From the NCBI RefSeq assembly GCF_002951615.1, contig NZ_CP019062.1, positions 3,596,001 to 3,660,000 on the forward strand: a stretch of DNA of 64,000 nucleotides. The letters run 5' to 3'. Positions 32,506 through 42,241 of the stretch are shown here, one piece after another. This DNA is from Rahnella sikkimica (GTDB taxonomy: Bacteria > Pseudomonadota > Gammaproteobacteria > Enterobacterales > Enterobacteriaceae). The first letter of the stretch is position 1; every line of letters begins with the position of its first letter. The position numbers were made by a program, and so were the translations under genes. The notes under the pieces are model-generated. The model was not told where the DNA came from. It saw nothing but the letters and a program-made list of their open reading frames with translations, and ran no database searches.

Positions 32506-32532
32506 ATAACGGCATTTTCTGACGTTTCTTTA
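32506..32532 (-). promoter_or_regulatory. Sigma-28 (FliA) promoter of the chemoreceptor
   Basis: On the minus strand, TAAAGAAA (plus 32525-32532) is followed after exactly 11 bases by GCCGTTAT (plus 32506-32513). This fits the flagellar consensus TAAAGTTT-N11-GCCGATAA. The remaining part of the 324-bp space to yieE shows no further element I can name. Confidence 0.75.
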
Positions 32533-32784
32533 TGAGGCTATAGTAGATATATCTGGGACTCGGATCATCGGAGTGAAAAACCAGAACATCGTCCCGATGA
32601 GATTATTTCTCAATATGTGGTTAATCGTGTGATTAGTTTCACTTTATGGTTATGAAAAACTTTCCGAAAAGTAAAAAAAGTGTGCACAGACGCTGGGTTT
32701 AAGCGGTTTTTAATGATTTCTCTTAATGTTATTCTTTCAGAATGTAGAGAAAATACGGTCGAACCATTAATCATGGAGTGAACA

Positions 32785-33504
32785 ATGGCGTGCCATTTTG
32801 CAAGATGGGCTGTGACGGAAGCCGAACCGGATACACACCGGTTGCCCAAAAGTATTGTGATGTCCGCAAGACATCTCTCTGATAAACAGCGAAGACGTTT
32901 CTTAAACGGCCGTGTCCTGCTGGCTGAAATCATTTTCTACCTTTACGGCATCGCAGAACTTCCCCATGTGATCACGCTGCCCAGTGGTCGCCCGAGCTTT
33001 GAATCCCCCGATCTCCCCGACTTCAGCCTGGCGTATGCAGGCAGCACCGCAGGCGTTCTGATCAGCAGCGAAGGGAAAGTCGGGCTTGATCTCGAAATCA
33101 TTCACGCACGCAGCGCACTGGTCAACCCGCAGCAGCAACTGTCCGCCGTCGAAAAAACCTGGATTGCCATGCAGTCCGACCCGGTGGAATCCTCGCTGCA
33201 GCTGTGGTGTATTCGTCAAAGTATGCTGAAGATGTCCGGCCTGAACGAGCAAGGCCCGCTGACGCTCAGCCTGAATCCGGCTTCCGGGCGTTTGCGCTCA
33301 ATAGCGACACCGGAGGCGCAGGTGATGAGTGATATTGAAGGGTCGATTACCTGGGCGTGCGCGCAGTCGCCGTCGATTATCCGTTTGCAGTGCTGGCGCT
33401 ATGAACCGGAAAATGGTTTTACCCGTACGCAAACCTTGTCTTCAGATCAGCAATCCGACTCTCCACATTTTATGAAGTTCACCAGCCTGCCGCCTGCCAA
33501 ATAA
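32785..33504 (+). CDS. yieE: YieE-like 4'-phosphopantetheinyl transferase family protein, degenerate active site
   Basis: This 239-residue protein aligns with Sfp/AcpT-type phosphopantetheinyl transferases. The metal-binding Asp102 and Glu104 of GKVGLDLEII are kept. The usual substrate motif (N/S)xSH is FSLAYAGS at 80-87, and the W..KEA..K motif reads WCIRQSMLK at 141-149, so the key Glu is Gln145. It may be inactive or altered. The family uses coenzyme A to prime carrier proteins. Position before chrR and adeP matches E. coli yieE. GGAG lies six bases before the ATG. The C-terminal third is not conserved and I recognise nothing in it. Confidence 0.72.
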   Translation: MACHFARWAVTEAEPDTHRLPKSIVMSARHLSDKQRRRFLNGRVLLAEIIFYLYGIAELPHVITLPSGRPSFESPDLPDFSLAYAGSTAGVLISSEGKVGLDLEIIHARSALVNPQQQLSAVEKTWIAMQSDPVESSLQLWCIRQSMLKMSGLNEQGPLTLSLNPASGRLRSIATPEAQVMSDIEGSITWACAQSPSIIRLQCWRYEPENGFTRTQTLSSDQQSDSPHFMKFTSLPPAK

Positions 33505-33597
33505 AACTTCACGCATGTTTTCATAAACCTTGTATATCGCCGTGCCGTTTTTCGTTTAAGGTAAGAATCAGAGAGTCATCCATAACAGGAGTTAATC

Positions 33598-34167
33598 ATG
33601 TCAGCAAAGCCTCTGAAGTTTGTCACACTGTTAGGTAGTCTTCGTAAAGCCTCTTACAACGGTATGGTCGCGCGCACGCTGCCGAAAGTCGCGCCTGAGG
33701 GCGTCACCATTGAAGCGCTGCCATCTATCGGCACTCTGCCGTTATATGATGCGGATATTCAGCAGGAAGAGGGCTTTCCGGCCGATTTAGACGCGATTGC
33801 TGAGCAAATCCGCCAGGCGGATGGCGTGATCATCGTGACGCCGGAATATAACTATTCCGTTCCCGGCGGCCTGAAGAACGCCATCGACTGGATTTCCCGT
33901 TTGCCAAACCAGCCACTGGCGGGCAAACCAGTGCTGATTCAGACCAGTTCAATGGGGCCGGTCGGCGGCGCACGTTGCCAGTATCATCTGCGCCAGATTC
34001 TGGTCTTCCTCGACGCGATGGTGATGAACAAACCTGAATTCATGGGTGGCGTTATCCAGAACAAAGTGGACGAGCACACCGGTGAAGTGACCGATCAGGG
34101 GACGCTGGATTTCCTTAAAAGCCAGCTGACCGCATTTGCCGATTACACGCACCGCGTCAGCAAATAA
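33598..34167 (+). CDS. chrR: NADPH-dependent FMN reductase / chromate reductase ChrR
   Basis: This 189-residue flavodoxin-like enzyme reduces quinones and chromate by two-electron transfer. The FMN phosphate loop is GSLRKASYN at 13-21, and the PEYNYSVPGGLKNAIDWISR segment contacts the isoalloxazine ring. Length and sequence match E. coli ChrR (YieF). It is 93 bp after yieE with its own AGGAG site. Confidence 0.95.
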   Translation: MSAKPLKFVTLLGSLRKASYNGMVARTLPKVAPEGVTIEALPSIGTLPLYDADIQQEEGFPADLDAIAEQIRQADGVIIVTPEYNYSVPGGLKNAIDWISRLPNQPLAGKPVLIQTSSMGPVGGARCQYHLRQILVFLDAMVMNKPEFMGGVIQNKVDEHTGEVTDQGTLDFLKSQLTAFADYTHRVSK

Positions 34168-34187
34168 TTTTCAGTCGCTAAAAATGC

Positions 34188-34226
34188 AAACAGCCCGCCA
34201 ACTTATCGAAAGTGGCGGGCTGTTTT
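34188..34226. terminator. Bidirectional terminator between chrR and adeP
   Basis: AAACAGCCCGCC (34188-34199) pairs with GGCGGGCTGTTT (34214-34225); the inner ACTT/AAGT pair extends the stem past one bulged base. T-runs flank both sides. The genes converge here. Confidence 0.9.
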
Positions 34227-34256
34227 ATTTACTGCCTTGAGTAAAACGCGTGCGGA

Positions 34257-35594
34257 TTAATGCCCGTCAACAAACGCGATTTTCAGCACAAACAGCAGGG
34301 CAACGACAACGACGCACGGGCTGATTTCTCTCCAGCGGCCTGTGCCCAGTTTCATCACCACATAAGAGATGAAGCCCAACGCAATACCTTCAGTGATGGA
34401 GAAGCTGAATGGCATCATCACTGCCGTCACGAAAGCAGGAACCGCTTCAGTCAGGTCATCCCATGAAACGCGCGCCAGGCTGGAGGTCATCAGAACACCC
34501 ACATAAATCAGCGCGCCGGCTGCGGCGTATTCCGGCACCATGCCCGCCAGCGGGGAAATGAAGATCACCAGCAGGAACAGTAAACCGGTCACGACGGCGG
34601 TCAGGCCGGTGCGGCCACCCACGGACACGCCGGACGTGCTTTCGATATACGCGCCCACGGAAGAGGTCCCGATGAAAGCGCCCGCCACAGAGGAAATACT
34701 GTCGACGTACAGCGCCTGTTTCATCTGCGGGAATTTACCCTTCTCATCCGCCAGACCAGCTTTGTCCGTGACGCCAATCAGCGTACCGGAGGAGTCAAAC
34801 AGGTTTACCAGCATGAAGGAGAAAATAACGCCCGCCAGACCGATATTCAGTGCGCCTTTCAGGTCAACCTGACCGACGACGGTGGTGATGCTCGGTGGCA
34901 TCGACCAGAAACCGTTGTAATGCACATCACCAATCGCCAGGCCAATGCCCGTAGTCACCACAATCGACACCAGCACGGAGGCGTGGAAGTTACGTGACGC
35001 CAGCACCGCAATGATGAAGAAACCCAGCACGCCCAGCAGCACGTTGTGGGATGTCAGGTTACCGATGGTGACGATGGTGTCCGGGTTCGCAACAATAATG
35101 CCGGCGTTTTTCAGCCCCATCATGCCGATGAACAGCCCGATACCGGCGGTAATCCCCACGCGCAGGCTGACCGGAATGTTCGCGATCATCCAGTAACGGA
35201 TACGGAAAATGGTCAGCAACAGCAGGCCAACAGCGCCCCAGAAAATAGCGCCCATGCCGATTTGCCAGGAAACACCCATCGCACCGACCACCACAAAGGC
35301 GAAGAAGGCGTTCAGGCCCATAGCAGGTGCCAGCGCCACCGGCAGGTTGGCAATCACGCCCATCAGGATGCTGCCGAACGCGGCAATCAGACAGGTGGTT
35401 ACAAAGACGGCCTGCTTATCCATGCCCGCGACACCCAGAATCTGCGGGTTCACGAAAACGATGTAGACCATGGTCAGGAAGGTGGTTAAGCCTGCGATAG
35501 TTTCGGTGCGTACCGTGGTGCCGTGCTGCGTCAGTTTAAACAGACGTTCAGCCAGACCTTTTCCACCGGTAGCATTGCTGTGTGGTGTGCTCAT
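34257..35594 (-). CDS. adeP: Adenine permease AdeP
   Basis: This 445-residue purine:H+ symporter of the AzgA-like branch has about 13-14 membrane helices. NLPVALAPAMGLNAFFAF and LFDSSGTLIGVTDKAGL are the conserved substrate-binding stretches with the central Asp, and ISSVAGAFIGTSSVGAYIESTSGVSVGGRTGLT is family-specific. Length equals E. coli AdeP (YieG). It is divergent from the yieH remnant, as in E. coli where it is divergent from intact yieH. Confidence 0.95.
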   Translation of the reverse strand: MSTPHSNATGGKGLAERLFKLTQHGTTVRTETIAGLTTFLTMVYIVFVNPQILGVAGMDKQAVFVTTCLIAAFGSILMGVIANLPVALAPAMGLNAFFAFVVVGAMGVSWQIGMGAIFWGAVGLLLLTIFRIRYWMIANIPVSLRVGITAGIGLFIGMMGLKNAGIIVANPDTIVTIGNLTSHNVLLGVLGFFIIAVLASRNFHASVLVSIVVTTGIGLAIGDVHYNGFWSMPPSITTVVGQVDLKGALNIGLAGVIFSFMLVNLFDSSGTLIGVTDKAGLADEKGKFPQMKQALYVDSISSVAGAFIGTSSVGAYIESTSGVSVGGRTGLTAVVTGLLFLLVIFISPLAGMVPEYAAAGALIYVGVLMTSSLARVSWDDLTEAVPAFVTAVMMPFSFSITEGIALGFISYVVMKLGTGRWREISPCVVVVALLFVLKIAFVDGH

Positions 35595-35744
35595 TAGTGA
35601 GTTCCAAAATGGGGGAAAAACAATCGGGGGGTATCCTAAGGATTTTAGCCGGAAAGCGCCAGCACTGGATGTGGGGGATTAAATCTATCGTTCGGTACAA
35701 TGTCATAAACCACGCGAATAGATAAATTCTCTCGCGGAGGAAGT

Positions 35745-35863
35745 ATGTCAGCGGTTAAATGTGCCTTTTTATATTCCGGTCTTATCCGCTGTCGCCCCCT
35801 TTCCACGGCATGGGCGAGTCACCTGCGCTCTGGCGTGAAAAGGGTTATCAGATTACGCGTTAA
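35745..35863 (+). pseudogene. yieH: Collapsed remnant of yieH (6-phosphogluconate phosphatase)
   Basis: A strong site GGAGGAAG stands before ATG 35745, and the first codons read MSAVKCAF, like the start of YieH. From about 35801 another frame (+2) reads FHGMGESPALWREKGYQITR and stops at TAA 35861-35863. This matches the C-terminus of E. coli YieH (LPELWKARGWDITA) in order and spacing. The central part, some 550 bp with the HAD motifs, is missing. Gene order also fits: E. coli has chrR, adeP, yieH in these orientations. The remnant's end overlaps the 3' end of the next gene by 11 bp. The protein comparison is from memory. Confidence 0.7.
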
Positions 35864-36683
35864 GGGATTTGTCGTAAGCCTGCATGCGTCGCTCAAGTTC
35901 CGCCAAAGAACTCAGGCCCTCTGCGAGCGGCAGGGTTTTATCGTTGAAAATTTCCAGCGACCACGGACCGGTGAAGCCTTTCCGGTTCAGCGTGCTGACG
36001 AAATCCACCAACGGTAAATCGCCCTGACCGGGATAACACCGGTAACTGCGGCTCCACTGCTGCACATTCATGTCTTTGAACGGCGCATCGGCCAGTTGCA
36101 GGAAACTGATTTTCCCCAGCGGGACTTCGTCAAGACGGTCGAGATTGTCGCCCACGGCGAGAATATGGAAGCTGTCGAGCACAATCCCCAGCGCCGGGTT
36201 ATTCACTTCACGCACGCGATCCCACGCCTGGCGGTAGCGGTTAATGTGTTTCCCCCACGCCAGCGCCTCAAAGCCAATATGGATGTCATGAGACTGCGCC
36301 ATTTCCGCCAGTGCGGCGAGGTCGGCAATCTGAACATCGCGCTCCGCCGAACTTTCGGGGTCGGTATTGCTGCACACCAGCAAACGGTCGCAGCCCAGTT
36401 CATTCATCAGATCAAACTGCCGGCGCGCGCTGGCAAACTTCTCATGACGCTTTTCCGGCTGAACGCCTTCAAAGTCGCGGAAAGGTTGCAGCAGGAAAAT
36501 CCGTAATCCGAGCGAATCCGCCAGATTCCGGATGGCAATCGGTTTTAGCGGGCATTTGAGTAAATCATCTTCAAAAATCTCCACACCATCAAACCCCGCC
36601 GCCGCGATAGCCGTGAGTTTTTCGGGCAGAGTTCCTGGTACTGAAACTGTCGCAATAGAACGTAACCGGGTGGTAGCAGGCAA
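35853..36683 (-). CDS. quiC: 3-dehydroshikimate dehydratase-like TIM-barrel enzyme
   Basis: This 276-residue xylose-isomerase-like TIM barrel resembles the N-terminal half of Pseudomonas QuiC1, which turns 3-dehydroshikimate into protocatechuate. The metal ligands expected of the family are visible: Glu in IGFEALAWGKHIN, Asp and His in VLDSFHILA, Gln in FLQLADAP and Glu in WSLEIFND. The second, dioxygenase-like half of QuiC1 is absent. The start is TTG 36683, with AAGGA seven bases upstream. It is divergent from a TetR gene. No quinate dehydrogenase or transporter is nearby, so the substrate remains an inference. Confidence 0.72.
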   Translation of the reverse strand: MPATTRLRSIATVSVPGTLPEKLTAIAAAGFDGVEIFEDDLLKCPLKPIAIRNLADSLGLRIFLLQPFRDFEGVQPEKRHEKFASARRQFDLMNELGCDRLLVCSNTDPESSAERDVQIADLAALAEMAQSHDIHIGFEALAWGKHINRYRQAWDRVREVNNPALGIVLDSFHILAVGDNLDRLDEVPLGKISFLQLADAPFKDMNVQQWSRSYRCYPGQGDLPLVDFVSTLNRKGFTGPWSLEIFNDKTLPLAEGLSSLAELERRMQAYDKSLNA

Positions 36684-36834
36684 AATATCGTCCTTTTTGT
36701 CAGGCTTCGAGACTTACAGTAGTGGACCTTCATGCCGCATTCGTCAAGTGTTGGCGGCTTGTGTGAACGCACAGATTGTAACTGGGCTAATCAATGGTTA
36801 ATCTCTGTGGCGAGATTGGGTTATTAATGAGGAT

Positions 36835-37485
36835 ATGACGCTGAGCAGCCAAAGTTCCCCGGCGCCGGGACGTAAAAATGATCCGATAGGACTTAAACAG
36901 CGCATTTTCGACAGTGCTCTGGCTGAATTCGCTGAATCCGGCCTGATGGGCGCGCGTATGGAGAATATCGCCTCAAACGCCAGCACCACAAAACGTATGG
37001 TGGTCTATCACTATAAGACCAAAGAAGCCCTGTACTTGCTGGTGCTGGAACACGTTTATCGCGGCATCCGCCAGCACGAATTGGATCTGGATTTATCGTC
37101 ATTTCCCCCGGCGGAAGCGATCGTCAAACTGGTGGAAGCCAGCTTTGATTTTCACGTTTCGCACCCGGAATTTATCCGTATCGTATCGACCGAAAACATG
37201 CTGCGTGGCCGGTTTATCCGTCAGTCCACCAGCATCCGCGAGATCAACAAAACGGCGTTAACGCTGCTGGAAGATATTCTCGAACGCGGAAAACAGAGCC
37301 ATCTGTTCAAAGAAGATTCGCAGGCGCGCGATGTTCACCGGTTGATCAGCAGTCTGTGTGTGCATCAGGTTGCGAACCAGTACACGTTCGGCGCGCTGTT
37401 CGAAAACCCTGACGAAGTGGATTTGCAGGTTGCGCATTATCGCCAACTGGCGGTGGTGGTGGCGCTGCGCTATGTGATGAAATAA
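36835..37485 (+). CDS. TetR-family regulator, probable controller of the quiC-like gene
   Basis: This 216-residue TetR protein has its helix-turn-helix at about 22-66 (KQRIFDSALAEFAESGLMGARMENIASNASTTKRMVVYHYKTKEALYLLVL) and an all-helical effector domain of the TetR_C type. It is divergent from the dehydratase gene across 151 bp and most likely represses it. GAGG lies only two bases before the ATG, which is a poor spacing, so low expression or a different start is possible. The ligand is unknown. Confidence 0.83.
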   Translation: MTLSSQSSPAPGRKNDPIGLKQRIFDSALAEFAESGLMGARMENIASNASTTKRMVVYHYKTKEALYLLVLEHVYRGIRQHELDLDLSSFPPAEAIVKLVEASFDFHVSHPEFIRIVSTENMLRGRFIRQSTSIREINKTALTLLEDILERGKQSHLFKEDSQARDVHRLISSLCVHQVANQYTFGALFENPDEVDLQVAHYRQLAVVVALRYVMK

Positions 37486-37501
37486 CGCGTCAGCGGACAG
37501 C

Positions 37502-37528
37502 AAAAAGGCCTCGGAAGAGGCCTTTTTT
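37502..37528. terminator. Bidirectional terminator between the TetR gene and phoU
   Basis: AAAAAGGCCTC (37502-37512) pairs perfectly with GAGGCCTTTTT (37517-37527) around a GGAA loop. A- and T-runs lie on the two sides. The genes converge here. Confidence 0.9.
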
Positions 37529-37565
37529 ATGACGAATCGCTTTTATGAAGAGTATCCGCGACCGA

Positions 37566-38297
37566 TCATTCTTTCGCCGTGTCTTTGCCGTCAGTCAGCA
37601 ATTTGTCCAGCGCATCGCCGCCAACGTGACGGAAATCCTGCCCTTTCACGAAGTAGAAGATGAATTCACAAATATTCTGACAACGGTCGCCGATACGCTC
37701 AATGGAACGGGCACAGAACAACGCAGTCAGCACGCTTGGAATGGTACGCGGATCTTCCATCATGTAGGTCATGAGCTGACGCACAATGCCTTCGTATTCC
37801 TGATCCACTTTCTTGTCTTCACGGTAAATACGCACCGCTTCGTCAAGATCCATACGCGCAAACGCGTCGAGTACGTCATGCAGCATTTCTACCGTGTGGC
37901 GGCCCAGAGATTCCAGGCTGACCAGCAGCGGCTGATGCAGATGCGAGAATTTCTCGAGTGCAGTACGGCAAATCTTATCCGCCACATCGCCGATACGTTC
38001 CAGCTCAGAAATGGTTTTGATAATCGCCATCACTAAACGCAGATCGCTGGCGGTCGGCTGGCGCTTGGCAATAATGCGCACGCAGGCTTCGTCGATCGCC
38101 ACTTCCATCAGGTTAACTTTGTCATCACCTTTGATGACGCGCTGCGCAAGCTCGGCATCCTGATTGTGCATCGCGGTGATCGCATCAGTCAGTTGCTGTT
38201 CAACCAGCCCACCCATCGCCAGAACCTGCGTACGGATGTGTTCTAACTCGGCGTTAAACTGGCCGGAAATGTGTTTGTTTAAGTTCAGGTTGTCCAT
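37566..38297 (-). CDS. phoU: Phosphate signalling protein PhoU
   Basis: This 243-residue all-helical protein links the Pst transporter to the PhoR/PhoB system and keeps the Pho regulon off when phosphate is ample. It has two repeats of three helices with the conserved metal-ligand Glu/Asp pattern, e.g. [16 protein letters not shown] and [20 protein letters not shown] 38297 is used, as GAGG stands eight bases upstream and [18 protein letters not shown] is the family start. It is the last pst operon gene, ten bases after pstB. Confidence 0.96.
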   Translation of the reverse strand: MDNLNLNKHISGQFNAELEHIRTQVLAMGGLVEQQLTDAITAMHNQDAELAQRVIKGDDKVNLMEVAIDEACVRIIAKRQPTASDLRLVMAIIKTISELERIGDVADKICRTALEKFSHLHQPLLVSLESLGRHTVEMLHDVLDAFARMDLDEAVRIYREDKKVDQEYEGIVRQLMTYMMEDPRTIPSVLTALFCARSIERIGDRCQNICEFIFYFVKGQDFRHVGGDALDKLLTDGKDTAKE

Positions 38298-38307
38298 CGT
38301 TCTTACC

Positions 38308-39084
38308 TCAACCGTAGCGGCCAGTAATGTAATCTTCAGTCTGTTTGCGCGCTGGCGAAGTAAACAGCGAGTCAGTATCACTGTATTCGATCAGCTCACC
38401 CAAATACATAAACGCAGTGCGGTCTGAACAACGCGCAGCCTGCTGCATGTTGTGGGTCACGATCACCACGGTGTAATCAGATTTTAGCTCGGTGATCAGC
38501 TCTTCGATACGGCCTGTTGAAATTGGGTCCAGCGCCGAACACGGTTCATCAAGCAGAAGAACATCAGGACGGATCGCAATGCCGCGCGCAATGCACAGAC
38601 GCTGTTGCTGGCCGCCGGACAAGCTGTAACCGCTCTGGTGTAGCTTGTCTTTGGATTCATTCCACAATGCGGCTTTGGTCAGCGCCCATTGCACGCGCTC
38701 ATCCATGTCCGTACGGGAAAGTTTTTCAAACAGACGGACACCGAATGCGATGTTGTCGTAAATCGACATCGGGAACGGCGTCGGTTTCTGGAAGACCATG
38801 CCGACTTTGGCACGCAACAGCGCGATATCCTGTTTATCGACCAGAATATTTTCGCCATCGAGCAGAATTTCACCTTCCGCATTCTGCTCCGGATAAAGCT
38901 GGTACATTTTGTTAAACGTACGCAGCAGCGTGGATTTACCACAACCTGACGGGCCGATGAATGCCGTGACTTCGTTCTTAGCGATATCCAGGGAAATATT
39001 TTTCAGCGCGTGGAATTTGCCGTAATAAAAATTCAGATCACGAACCTGAATCTTGGTGTTGGATGCGTCAGTCATTCGACTCAT
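38308..39084 (-). CDS. pstB: Phosphate ABC transporter ATP-binding protein
   Basis: This 258-residue ATPase drives high-affinity phosphate import. Walker A is [12 protein letters not shown], the Q-loop [12 protein letters not shown], the signature [13 protein letters not shown], Walker [13 protein letters not shown], and the H-loop VTHNMQQA. The in-frame ATG codons at 39084 and 39075 are both possible; 39084 gives the family length and follows AGAGAG. It lies between pstA and phoU. Confidence 0.97.
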   Translation of the reverse strand: MSRMTDASNTKIQVRDLNFYYGKFHALKNISLDIAKNEVTAFIGPSGCGKSTLLRTFNKMYQLYPEQNAEGEILLDGENILVDKQDIALLRAKVGMVFQKPTPFPMSIYDNIAFGVRLFEKLSRTDMDERVQWALTKAALWNESKDKLHQSGYSLSGGQQQRLCIARGIAIRPDVLLLDEPCSALDPISTGRIEELITELKSDYTVVIVTHNMQQAARCSDRTAFMYLGELIEYSDTDSLFTSPARKQTEDYITGRYG

Positions 39085-39176
39085 AAGACATCTCTCTTTT
39101 GCGCGCGCCGCTGTGCGACGCCGGGTAAACAGTGACGGCAGAGTTAGCAAACCTCTGCCATCAGTAATGAATTAGC

Positions 39177-40064
39177 TTACTGCTTCTTCGTGGCGAAAAT
39201 CACACGCGCCAGAATGTTCAGCAACAGCACACACACTGTAATCAGCAGTACGCCCGCCCAGGCCAGTTGTTGCCATTCGCCAAACGGGCTCATCGCAAAC
39301 TTAAAGATGGTGACCGGCAGGTTGGCGATTGGCTGCATCATGTCGGTGCTCCAGAACTGGTTGGAGAGCGACGTAAACAGCAGCGGTGCGGTTTCACCGG
39401 CGATACGGGCGATAGCCAGCAAAATACCGGTGATAATGCCGGAAACAGAGGCTTTCAGGGTGATTGCCGAAATCATTTTCCATTTCGGCGTCCCCAGCGC
39501 ATAAGCCGCTTCACGCAGGCTGTCCGGCACCAGTTTCAGCATGTTTTCCGTGGTACGGATAACAATCGGGATTTGCAGCAGCGCCAGCGCTAGCACGCCC
39601 GCCCAGCCAGAGAAGTGCCCCATTTTCGCCACCATAATGGTGTAAACAAACAGGCCGACCACAATGGAAGGGGCAGAAAGCAGAATGTCGTTGATGAAAC
39701 GAATGAATTCCGCCAGCCAGGATTTACGGCCATATTCTGCCAGATAAATCCCCGCCATCACGCCCAGCGGCGTACCGATGACCGTCGCCCATAAAATCAG
39801 TAATCCGCTGCCCGCTATGGCGTTCGCCAGACCCCCGCCGGCCGTATTCGGCGGCGGCGTGTTTTGGGTAAACAGCGCCAGCGACATGCCGTCCACGCCT
39901 TTCACGATGGTCGTGAACAGGATCCAGACCAGCCAGAACAGACCGAAAAGCATGGTCAGCATGGAGACCATCAGCGCCAGACGGTTCTTCTGGCGACGCC
40001 ATGCCTGACGTTTGCGGCGAGATTCCAGTAAGGCTGCGTTACTTTGCATTTCGAGTGTCGTCAT
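39177..40064 (-). CDS. pstA: Phosphate ABC transporter permease PstA
   Basis: This 295-residue inner-membrane permease has six predicted helices. The loop [30 protein letters not shown], near 190-215, is the EAA motif that docks on PstB. It pairs with PstC. It starts one base after the pstC stop, so the two are coupled. Confidence 0.96.
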   Translation of the reverse strand: MTTLEMQSNAALLESRRKRQAWRRQKNRLALMVSMLTMLFGLFWLVWILFTTIVKGVDGMSLALFTQNTPPPNTAGGGLANAIAGSGLLILWATVIGTPLGVMAGIYLAEYGRKSWLAEFIRFINDILLSAPSIVVGLFVYTIMVAKMGHFSGWAGVLALALLQIPIVIRTTENMLKLVPDSLREAAYALGTPKWKMISAITLKASVSGIITGILLAIARIAGETAPLLFTSLSNQFWSTDMMQPIANLPVTIFKFAMSPFGEWQQLAWAGVLLITVCVLLLNILARVIFATKKQ

Positions 40065-40065
40065 C

Positions 40066-41022
40066 TTAACGGCCCTCTTTCTTAGCCAGACGCAGGATCA
40101 TGACTTTCGACAGCGCCAGAACAATAAAGGTGATAACAAACAGGATAAGCCCCAGTTCCATCAGCGCGGAGGTGTGCAGACCCGCTTCGGCTTCGGCGAA
40201 TTCATTCGCCAGCGCCGAGGTAATGCTGTTGCCGGGCGCGTATAGCGAAACGCTGTCGAGCTGGTAGGTGTTACCGATAATGAAGGTCACCGCCATGGTT
40301 TCCCCCAGCGCGCGGCCCAGACCGAGCATAACACCGCCGATGACACCATTTTTGGTGAACGGCAGCACGATGCGCCAGATGACTTCCCAGGTCGTACAAC
40401 CGATTCCGTAGGCCGACTCTTTCATCATCACCGGCGTTTGCTCGAACACGTCACGCATGACGGAGGCAATATACGGAATGATCATGATGGCCAGAATGAC
40501 ACCTGCCGCCAAAATACCGATACCAAATCCCGGGCCGGCGAAAAGCGCGCCCACAATCGGGATACCGGAAAGCACATCACCGACCGGCGTCTGGAAATAC
40601 TTCGCAAACAAGGGCGCGAAAACGAATAAACCCCACATGCCATAAACAATACTGGGGATCGCCGCCAGCAGTTCGATGGCAATACCCAGCGGACGTTTCA
40701 TCCAGTTAGGTGCCAGCTCGGTGAGGAATAATGCGATACCAAAACTGACGGGTACGGCAATCAGTAAGGCGATAATTGAGGTCACGACCGTGCCGTAAAT
40801 AGGCACCAGTGCGCCGAACTCCTGATTAGGAGCATCCCAGGTTTTATTCCACAGGAAGGATAATCCGAACTTTTCAATGCTCGGCAGTGAAGCAATAAAC
40901 AGCGAGACGATGATGCCGCCCAGCATTAATAACACGATCAGCGCAGCCAGTTTGACCAGCGCGCCGAAAATGATGTCACCGTTTTTGCTTGGTGCCTTGA
41001 TAGCCGGTTTGTATTCAGCCAT
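40066..41022 (-). CDS. pstC: Phosphate ABC transporter permease PstC
   Basis: This 318-residue inner-membrane permease has six predicted helices and the EAA-type loop [30 protein letters not shown] at about 210-240. It forms the channel with PstA. A 94-bp space with a hairpin separates it from pstS. Confidence 0.96.
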   Translation of the reverse strand: MAEYKPAIKAPSKNGDIIFGALVKLAALIVLLMLGGIIVSLFIASLPSIEKFGLSFLWNKTWDAPNQEFGALVPIYGTVVTSIIALLIAVPVSFGIALFLTELAPNWMKRPLGIAIELLAAIPSIVYGMWGLFVFAPLFAKYFQTPVGDVLSGIPIVGALFAGPGFGIGILAAGVILAIMIIPYIASVMRDVFEQTPVMMKESAYGIGCTTWEVIWRIVLPFTKNGVIGGVMLGLGRALGETMAVTFIIGNTYQLDSVSLYAPGNSITSALANEFAEAEAGLHTSALMELGLILFVITFIVLALSKVMILRLAKKEGR

Positions 41023-41047
41023 ACCACTCTCTTTTAATTCAGATTTA

Positions 41048-41073
41048 ATTCCCTCCCCGGCCGGAGAGGGAAT
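41048..41073 (-). repeat. Hairpin between pstS and pstC
   Basis: ATTCCCTC (41048-41055) pairs with GAGGGAAT (41066-41073), and the GC-rich core continues the stem imperfectly. It may protect the pstS 3' end, giving more binding protein than permease. Confidence 0.6.
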
Positions 41074-41116
41074 GAAGCAGAAGACTTGTACTCTATATCA
41101 GACGAGACGCCAGATC

Positions 41117-42157
41117 CTAGTAAAGTGCTTTGCCGCTGCTATCTTTGATATTTGCTTTCCAGGCAGCGCGAACCTGCTCAACCACTGAAGGTGGCAGTGT
41201 TGCGTAATCCAGGTCAGTCGTCAGTTTGTTGCCGTTTTTGTAAGCCCAGTCGAAGAACTTCAACACTTCTGCGCCTTTCGCTGCATCCTGCTGATCTTTG
41301 TAAATCAGGATGAAGGTGGTGGAGCTGATTGGCCACGCGTTGGTGCCTTTCTGATAAGTCAGATCCTGAGCGAAGGTTTTGCTCCAGTCAGCGCCTTTAG
41401 CCGCTGCACTGAAGGATTCTTCAGTCGGGCTGATGGCCTTACCATCCGCATCAACCAGTTTGGTGTAAGCCAGGTTGTTTTGTTTCGCGTAAGCATATTC
41501 TACGTAACCGATTGAGCCTGGCAGACGCTGTACAAATGCGGCCACGCCGTCGTTACCTTTACCGCCCAGACCGGTAGGCCAGTTAACGGTAGAGCCTGAA
41601 CCGATTTTTTCTTTCCACTCGTTGTTCACTTTAGCCAGATAGCTGGTGAACACGAAAGAAGTCCCGGAGCCGTCTGCACGACGAACAACCGCGATATTGG
41701 TATCTGGCAGTTTCACGCCCGGGTTCAGCTTAGTGATCGCCGCGTCGTTCCACTTTTTGATTTTGCCCAGGTAGATATCACCCAGCGTTGCGCCGTCCAG
41801 CGTCAGCTGACCTGATTTAATACCAGGGATGTTAACAGCCAGTACCACGCCACCGATGACGGTAGGGAACTGGAACAGGCCGTTTTTGTTCAGATCTTCT
41901 TCTTTCATCGGCGCATCAGATGCACCGAAATCAACGGTCTTGGCGATGATTTGTTTCACGCCGCCGGAAGAACCGATGCCCTGATAGTTAACCTGAGTAC
42001 CGGTTGCTTTCTGATACGCGTCCGCCCACTTAGCGTAGACAGGTGCGGGGAAGGTACCGCCAGCGCCAGTCAGGTTAGTGGCAGCGAAAGCAGACATTGC
42101 TGTGAGGGAGAAAGTCGCTGCTACAAGACCGGCGACGGTGTTACGCATCAATTTCAT
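41117..42157 (-). CDS. pstS: Periplasmic phosphate-binding protein PstS
   Basis: This 346-residue protein is secreted via the signal peptide [20 protein letters not shown], cleaved after SAFAA. It captures phosphate; the [17 protein letters not shown] and RADGSGTSF segments supply ligand contacts as in E. coli PstS. It is the first gene of pstSCAB-phoU and is preceded by a Pho box. Confidence 0.97.
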   Translation of the reverse strand: MKLMRNTVAGLVAATFSLTAMSAFAATNLTGAGGTFPAPVYAKWADAYQKATGTQVNYQGIGSSGGVKQIIAKTVDFGASDAPMKEEDLNKNGLFQFPTVIGGVVLAVNIPGIKSGQLTLDGATLGDIYLGKIKKWNDAAITKLNPGVKLPDTNIAVVRRADGSGTSFVFTSYLAKVNNEWKEKIGSGSTVNWPTGLGGKGNDGVAAFVQRLPGSIGYVEYAYAKQNNLAYTKLVDADGKAISPTEESFSAAAKGADWSKTFAQDLTYQKGTNAWPISSTTFILIYKDQQDAAKGAEVLKFFDWAYKNGNKLTTDLDYATLPPSVVEQVRAAWKANIKDSSGKALY

Positions 42158-42241
42158 GTTCCACTCCTGGTGGTTTTAAACTTCCCGACTGATGTCGACG
42201 TTAATTAAAGTGTTTGGCACAGGAGGAAAATAGGACAGTTT

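Noticed and set aside
35745..36017. A 90-residue plus-strand frame with a strong ribosome-binding site, antisense to the quiC-like gene
   Set aside because: Only its first codons resemble YieH. The rest is antisense to a real gene, and the YieH C-terminus is found in another frame, so a pseudogene explains it better.
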